Positions 60,121 through 64,000 of a stretch of DNA of 64,000 nucleotides are shown piece after piece. Every line of letters begins with the position of its first letter. Position 1 is the stretch's first letter. The notes under the pieces were generated by a model, which was given only the letters and a program-made list of their open reading frames with translations, made no database searches and was not told the origin of the DNA. The DNA lies in NCBI RefSeq assembly GCF_027497195.1, contig NZ_CP114905.1, positions 434,001 to 498,000 on the forward strand. Direction: 5' to 3'. Made by a program: the position numbers and the translations under genes. The DNA is from Streptomyces sp. WMMC500 (GTDB lineage: Bacteria; Actinomycetota; Actinomycetes; Streptomycetales; Streptomycetaceae).

Positions 60121-61215
60121 TCAGTGCCGGCGTACGACGACGAAGTCGGCCAGTGCGACGAACCGTTCGCGGATGTCGTCGGGCATCTTCACCCCGTCCA
60201 GCGAGACCAGAGCGCTCTCGTGCTGCCTTCGTGCCTCCTCCTGAGTCCACCGGCGCCCTCCGGCTTCTTCGATCAACGCGGCCCGGGCCGCGAATTCTTC
60301 CTCGTCGAAGTCGTTTTCCGCACCGGTATTCCGGAGGTCGGCACCCTTGGCGTCGGCGGCCAGCGTCTTCGCCAGTTCCGCGGAGGCCGGTCCCCCGGCG
60401 GCGAGCGCCGCGCACACCGGCAGGGACTTCTTGCGCTGGCGCAGGTCGCTCCAGGTCTGCTTGCCGGTGACGGCGGGCTCGCCCCAGATCCCGAGCACGT
60501 CGTCGACGGCCTGGAAGGCCAGGCCCAGATGGCGGCCGTAACGTTCCAGCCCGTCGGCGACCTCGTCGCCCGCACCGCCGAGCACGGCGCCGACGGAGCA
60601 GGCGCACGCGAGCAGCGCCCCGGTCTTGTTGCCCTCCATCTCCAGGCACTCGGCGACGGTGACGCTCTCGCGGTGCTCGTATGCGATGTCCTGCGCCTGG
60701 CCGTCGATGAGCTTGCGGGTGGCGCTGCTCAGCCGGCGGGCGGCGCGCGCCGCCTCGGGCGTGTCCAGGTCCAGCAGCAGTTCGCAGGCGAGCGCGAAGA
60801 GGGCGTCGCCGACGAGGATGGCCTGCGCGGGGCCGTGCACCTTCCAGACGGTGTCGCGGTGGCGCCGCCGCTCGTCGCCGTCCATCAGGTCGTCGTGCAG
60901 GAGGGAGAAGTTGTGCACCAGCTCCACGGCGACGGCGCCGGGGACGCCGGTCTCCGCGGAGGCCCCGGCGGCCTCGGCGGCGAGCAGCGTGAGGAGGGGG
61001 CGCACGGCCTTGCCGCTGTCTCCGGCCGTGGGGTTGCCCTGCGCGTCGATCCAGCCGAAGTGGTAGGCGGCAACGATGTCCATGGGGGGTACAAGCCGGT
61101 CGACGACGGTCCGTAGCACGGGGTTGGTCAGCTCCCGGGCGTGGTCCAGCAGGCGCAGGACTTCGGCGGCGCCGGGGTCGGCCGCGGTGTCGGTGTCCGG
61201 TTCTGGACGGGGCAC
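60121..61215 (-). CDS. polyprenyl diphosphate synthase of the hopanoid operon
   Basis: 364 residues. All-helical trans-prenyltransferase with first aspartate-rich motif LLHDDLMDGDERRRHRDTVW and second region FQAVDDVLGIWGEPAVTGK, preceded by GKAVRPLLTLLAAE (IPP site). It probably makes farnesyl diphosphate for squalene, although chain length is not certain from sequence. I prefer the GTG at 61215 because GGAGGAG lies five bases upstream; a GTG at 61242 overlapping the hpnE stop (GTGA) is the alternative. Confidence 0.92.
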   Translation of the reverse strand: MPRPEPDTDTAADPGAAEVLRLLDHARELTNPVLRTVVDRLVPPMDIVAAYHFGWIDAQGNPTAGDSGKAVRPLLTLLAAEAAGASAETGVPGAVAVELVHNFSLLHDDLMDGDERRRHRDTVWKVHGPAQAILVGDALFALACELLLDLDTPEAARAARRLSSATRKLIDGQAQDIAYEHRESVTVAECLEMEGNKTGALLACACSVGAVLGGAGDEVADGLERYGRHLGLAFQAVDDVLGIWGEPAVTGKQTWSDLRQRKKSLPVCAALAAGGPASAELAKTLAADAKGADLRNTGAENDFDEEEFAARAALIEEAGGRRWTQEEARRQHESALVSLDGVKMPDDIRERFVALADFVVVRRH

Positions 61216-61238
61216 GTTCTCTCCTCCGATGACGGCTC

Positions 61239-62684
61239 TCACACTGCTTCCAGCAGGTTCCGCGGCACTTCCCGACCCAGGGCGCCGAGGGTCTCGCGGA
61301 CCGCCGCGCGACCGCTGAGAACGGCGCTCTCCATGGTCGCGGGCCAGCCGGTCGCGGTCCACGCGCCCGCCAGTGCGAGGCCGGGCGCGTGGGTCCGGGA
61401 ACCCGGGCGCAGCCGGCCGACGCCCGGTGCCGGGGCGAAGGTCGCGGTGCGCTCGCGGGTGACGAAGAAGTCGCGTACCCGGGCGCCGCGCGCGTCGGGC
61501 AGCAGCTTCGCCAGCTCGGGGAGGTAACGCTCGCGCAGCTCGCCGACGGGCCGCTCGATGTCGTCCTGCGCGGCGGACTGGGAGACCGCCACGTACTGGC
61601 AGCCCCGGCCCCGGGGGGTGTCGGCGAGGCCGGAGGTGTCCGTGCGGTCGAAGATCCACTGCACGGGGGTGCCGATCGCGGCGACGAACGGGGCGTCCAG
61701 CACCCGTCGGTCGTACACGACATGGAGGTTGAGGATGGGCGCGGTGCCGATCTGCAGCAGCCGGTCCTTGTGGTCCAGCGCGCCGGCCGGCAGCAGTCCG
61801 TGCGCCTCGCGCTGCGGTACGGCGAGGACCACGGTGTCGGCGTCGAGCGACGTGGCGGGGGCGTCGGCCCGCCCGGGTCCGGTCGCCACGTCGACCTGCC
61901 AGCCGCCGGCGGGGGTGCGGCGCAGCCCGGTCGCCCGGGTGCGCAGCAGGATGCGGGTGCCGGACCGCTCCAGCCGGCGGCGGGCGAGGGTGTGGTGCAG
62001 CTCGCCGAGCGGGACGCGCGCCCAGCCGATGTCGGCGGCACCGCGCTCGGTGAGCAGCCCGGTCCTGAACACCTTCGCGGCCAGCCCGAGGGAGACCTCC
62101 GGGGCGAAGGCGTTGAGGGTGGCGACGCCGATCATGTCCCACAGCGCCGAGACGGCCCGCGGCGACTGCCCCTGCCGGTGCAGCCAACTGGCGAAGTCCA
62201 CGCCGTCCAGGGCCGGGTCGGCGGGGTCGAGCCGCCGCATCGCCAGCGCGGCGCGGGCCACGCCCGCCCGCTCGGCGAGCGACAGGTGCGGGTAGCGGGC
62301 GAGGCCGGCGGCGAGGTGCAGGGGCACCGGCAGGTCGGTGCGGCCGAGCCGCCCGGCGCGCGGCCCCGCGCCCTTGCGGGCCGGGGTGGCGGCGTCCAGC
62401 ACCCGCACGTCCAGGCGCTCCTGCAGCGGGGCGAGCCCGCTGCCGCCGACCTCGTCGAGGAACCAGCGGTACGCCGTACAGCAGCGCAGGTAGACGTGCT
62501 GGCCGTTGTCGACGGAGAGGTCGCCGCGGCGGAAGGAGAAGGCGAGCCCGCCCAGGCGCGGCCGGCCCTCGAGAAGTGTGACGTCGACTCCGGCGTCGGC
62601 GAGTCCCATCGCGGCGGTCATCCCGGCGAGTCCGCCGCCGACGACCACGGCCCGCGGCCGTCGCTCCGGGCCGGAGTCAGCCAT
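61239..62684 (-). CDS. hpnE: hydroxysqualene dehydroxylase HpnE
   Basis: 481 residues. FAD-dependent amine-oxidase fold: AVVVGGGLAGMTAAMGLADA, DVTLLEG, RLGGLAFSFRRGDLSVDNGQ, QHVYLRCC and the C-terminal FAD motif GLALAGAWTATGWPATMESA. Reduces hydroxysqualene, made by HpnC, to squalene. Two further in-frame starts upstream were judged less likely. Upstream lies a 217-base gap, the longest within the operon, without a recognised gene. Confidence 0.94.
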   Translation of the reverse strand: MADSGPERRPRAVVVGGGLAGMTAAMGLADAGVDVTLLEGRPRLGGLAFSFRRGDLSVDNGQHVYLRCCTAYRWFLDEVGGSGLAPLQERLDVRVLDAATPARKGAGPRAGRLGRTDLPVPLHLAAGLARYPHLSLAERAGVARAALAMRRLDPADPALDGVDFASWLHRQGQSPRAVSALWDMIGVATLNAFAPEVSLGLAAKVFRTGLLTERGAADIGWARVPLGELHHTLARRRLERSGTRILLRTRATGLRRTPAGGWQVDVATGPGRADAPATSLDADTVVLAVPQREAHGLLPAGALDHKDRLLQIGTAPILNLHVVYDRRVLDAPFVAAIGTPVQWIFDRTDTSGLADTPRGRGCQYVAVSQSAAQDDIERPVGELRERYLPELAKLLPDARGARVRDFFVTRERTATFAPAPGVGRLRPGSRTHAPGLALAGAWTATGWPATMESAVLSGRAAVRETLGALGREVPRNLLEAV

Positions 62685-62901
62685 CACCGGCCACCTCCCC
62701 ACCCGTATCGACACGCACTATGTCTGGCCCGCGGCGCCGGGGGCAACACCTTCCGGGGTTGCGGCGCGCCCTCCTGCGCCCGGTGCGCCTCGGCGCACGC
62801 CGAGAGCGCCTCCGAGCGCTCCCGATCCGTCCCGCGCGCCGCGTTTGCGGGATTGTCGGACCGTACGCCCGGCGGCGCCGCGGGGGTGGTGGGCGCGGGG
62901 G

Positions 62902-63837
62902 TCACCGGAACCTCCGGCTCGCCTGCCGGGCGTCGACGCCGGCCAGGCCGCGGACCGCGACGTACGCCTTCTCCCGGCCCGGCAGCGACACCCGCCCGCG
63001 CAGCACCGCCCCGGGGTCGGCGGCGATCCGCTCCAGCAGCCGGTGGTAGATCCCGGCCATCGCCGCGACGCAGGCGCCGCTGCGCCGGTCGAGCATGGGC
63101 AGCAGCCGGTAGCCGTCGGCGAAGAGCGCGCGGGCGCGGCGCACCTCGAACTGCACCAGTCCGGGGAAGTCCGAGCCGGGAGGCGCCGTGTCGCTGTGGA
63201 AGCCCGCGGAGCAGCCGAACTTGGCGAGGTCGACCGCCGGCAGGTAGCTGCGGCCCTCGGCGGCGTCCTCGCGAAGATCCCGCAGGATGTTCGTCAGTTG
63301 GAGCGCGAGCCCGAGCGTGTCGGCGTACGCAGGGGCGCGCTCGGAGTGTCGCGCGCCCGGCACGGTGCCGAACACGCCGAGGGAGAGCCGGCCGATCGCG
63401 CCGGCCACGCAGCGGCAGTACTCCTTCAGGTCCTCCCACGTCTCGTACTCCCGGCCGCGTACGTCCGCGAGGACGCCGTCGATCAGCTCGTCGAGCCCGC
63501 CCAGCGGAATCGGGAACCGGCGCGCGGCGTGGGCGAGCGCCACGGCGACGGGGTCGGTGTCGTCCTCGGCCACCCGGCCGGCCCGGATGCGGTCGAGCTG
63601 GCGCCGGGTGTCCTCCAGCCGGGTGCGCTTGGTCCCGGGTGGCAGATTGCCGTCGCCGATGTCGTCCACGCGGCGCGAGAACGCGTACAGCGCGGACATC
63701 GCCAGCCGCTTGTCGTGCGGCAGGAGTCTGATGCCGTACGCGAAGTTCCGGGCCTGCCTGCCGGTGACGGCCTCGCAGTACCGGTACGCGGTGAGCACCT
63801 GTGCGGATGCGTAGGCCGCGCGCGACGGTGTGGTCAC
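62902..63837 (-). CDS. hpnD: presqualene diphosphate synthase HpnD
   Basis: 311 residues. Squalene/phytoene synthase fold with both Asp-rich motifs: AFSRRVDDIGDG and LTNILRDLREDAAEG. Condenses two farnesyl diphosphates to presqualene diphosphate. Translation begins at GTG, 7 bases after hpnC, with a GAGAGGGG ribosome site formed by the end of hpnC. The C-terminus is conserved in SLPGREKAYVAVRG. Confidence 0.95.
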   Translation of the reverse strand: MTTPSRAAYASAQVLTAYRYCEAVTGRQARNFAYGIRLLPHDKRLAMSALYAFSRRVDDIGDGNLPPGTKRTRLEDTRRQLDRIRAGRVAEDDTDPVAVALAHAARRFPIPLGGLDELIDGVLADVRGREYETWEDLKEYCRCVAGAIGRLSLGVFGTVPGARHSERAPAYADTLGLALQLTNILRDLREDAAEGRSYLPAVDLAKFGCSAGFHSDTAPPGSDFPGLVQFEVRRARALFADGYRLLPMLDRRSGACVAAMAGIYHRLLERIAADPGAVLRGRVSLPGREKAYVAVRGLAGVDARQASRRFR

Positions 63838-63844
63838 GGTGCGG

Positions 63845-64000
63845 TTACCCCTCTCGTCGCAGGGTCGACCCCACCTCGCGCAGCAACCTGCGCCGGGTGG
63901 GCTTCGGGGGTCCGGGGAGCACGTCGTGGCCGGCGGCGGCGACGGCGGCGAGCGCCGCGCGTCCGCCGGCCACGAAGCCGGCGAGCAGCAGCCGCAGCCG
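63845..64000 (-). CDS. hpnC: hydroxysqualene synthase HpnC (C-terminal part, runs off the window)
   Basis: The last 51 codons are visible, beginning LRLLLAGFVAGGRAALAAV and continuing GHDVLPGPPKPTRRRLLREV to a TAA stop. This resembles the C-terminus of HpnC proteins, and its place directly upstream of hpnD and hpnE completes the HpnCDE squalene route. The 5' part lies beyond position 64000. Confidence 0.75.
   Translation of the reverse strand, partial: RLRLLLAGFVAGGRAALAAVAAAGHDVLPGPPKPTRRRLLREVGSTLRREG

Overview
The window is high-GC actinomycete chromosome. Strong third-position GC, long antisense shadow frames, frequent GTG starts, ATGA/GTGA/TGATG gene overlaps, an ABC sugar importer without its own ATPase, a conservon and an actinobacterial-type hopanoid operon all point to Streptomyces or a close relative. 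Most of it reads as arm-like or accessory chromosome: secreted hydrolases, regulators and specialised metabolism, with little core housekeeping.

Layout. 1-2.5 kb: an IS5-type transposase scrap, an intact FAD monooxygenase-like gene, and a decayed FAD amine oxidase. 2.5-7.4 kb: an iron-sulfur photolyase-like gene divergent from a large secreted GH87-type alpha-1,3-glucanase; an 18-bp perfect palindrome lies between them. 7.4-8.2 kb: the 3' stump of a PKD-domain secreted protein, then tRNA-Pro(GGG). 8.2-15.4 kb: a CPBP protease, a secreted beta-propeller protein, a MarR regulator divergent from an LLM-oxidoreductase/hemerythrin fusion, an ATP-dependent DNA ligase and a secreted EEP nuclease. 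15.6-27.4 kb: two overlapping GT4 glycosyltransferases, a receptor Ser/Thr kinase, a GNAT-like protein, a crotonase, a double NUDIX protein, a DauR-like regulator coupled to a threonine-synthase-like enzyme, and a gamma-glutamyltransferase. 27.5-36.5 kb: a secreted alginate-lyase-family protein, Dps, a LysM-M23 endopeptidase, then LacI / lipoprotein / two permeases / sulfatase, probably a sulfated-glycan uptake locus. 36.5-43 kb: a 34-residue Cys-rich mini-protein, a methyltransferase, a split transketolase, small housekeeping-like enzymes and a Tat-exported PhoD phosphatase.

43.2-49 kb: the most distinctive region. It is a complete conservon (cvnA-B-C-D, a membrane-associated signalling module) ending in a CYP157-type P450 without the ExxR arginine and without the I-helix acid. 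The P450 carries an unusual 88-residue tail and is convergent, 7 bp apart, with a class I terpene synthase of unknown product.

49-64 kb: a phosphoribosyltransferase, a GH36 alpha-galactosidase and a tyrosine phosphatase, then an almost seamless minus-strand hopanoid operon: hpnC (partial) - hpnD - hpnE - polyprenyl synthase - shc - hpnG - hpnH - dxs - hpnO-like aminotransferase. It supplies isoprenoid precursor (Dxs), prenyl diphosphate, squalene (HpnCDE), hopene (Shc) and an amino-bacteriohopanepolyol side chain (HpnH, HpnG, aminotransferase).

Promoters, operators and terminators were called by eye from hexamers and inverted repeats and are hypotheses.
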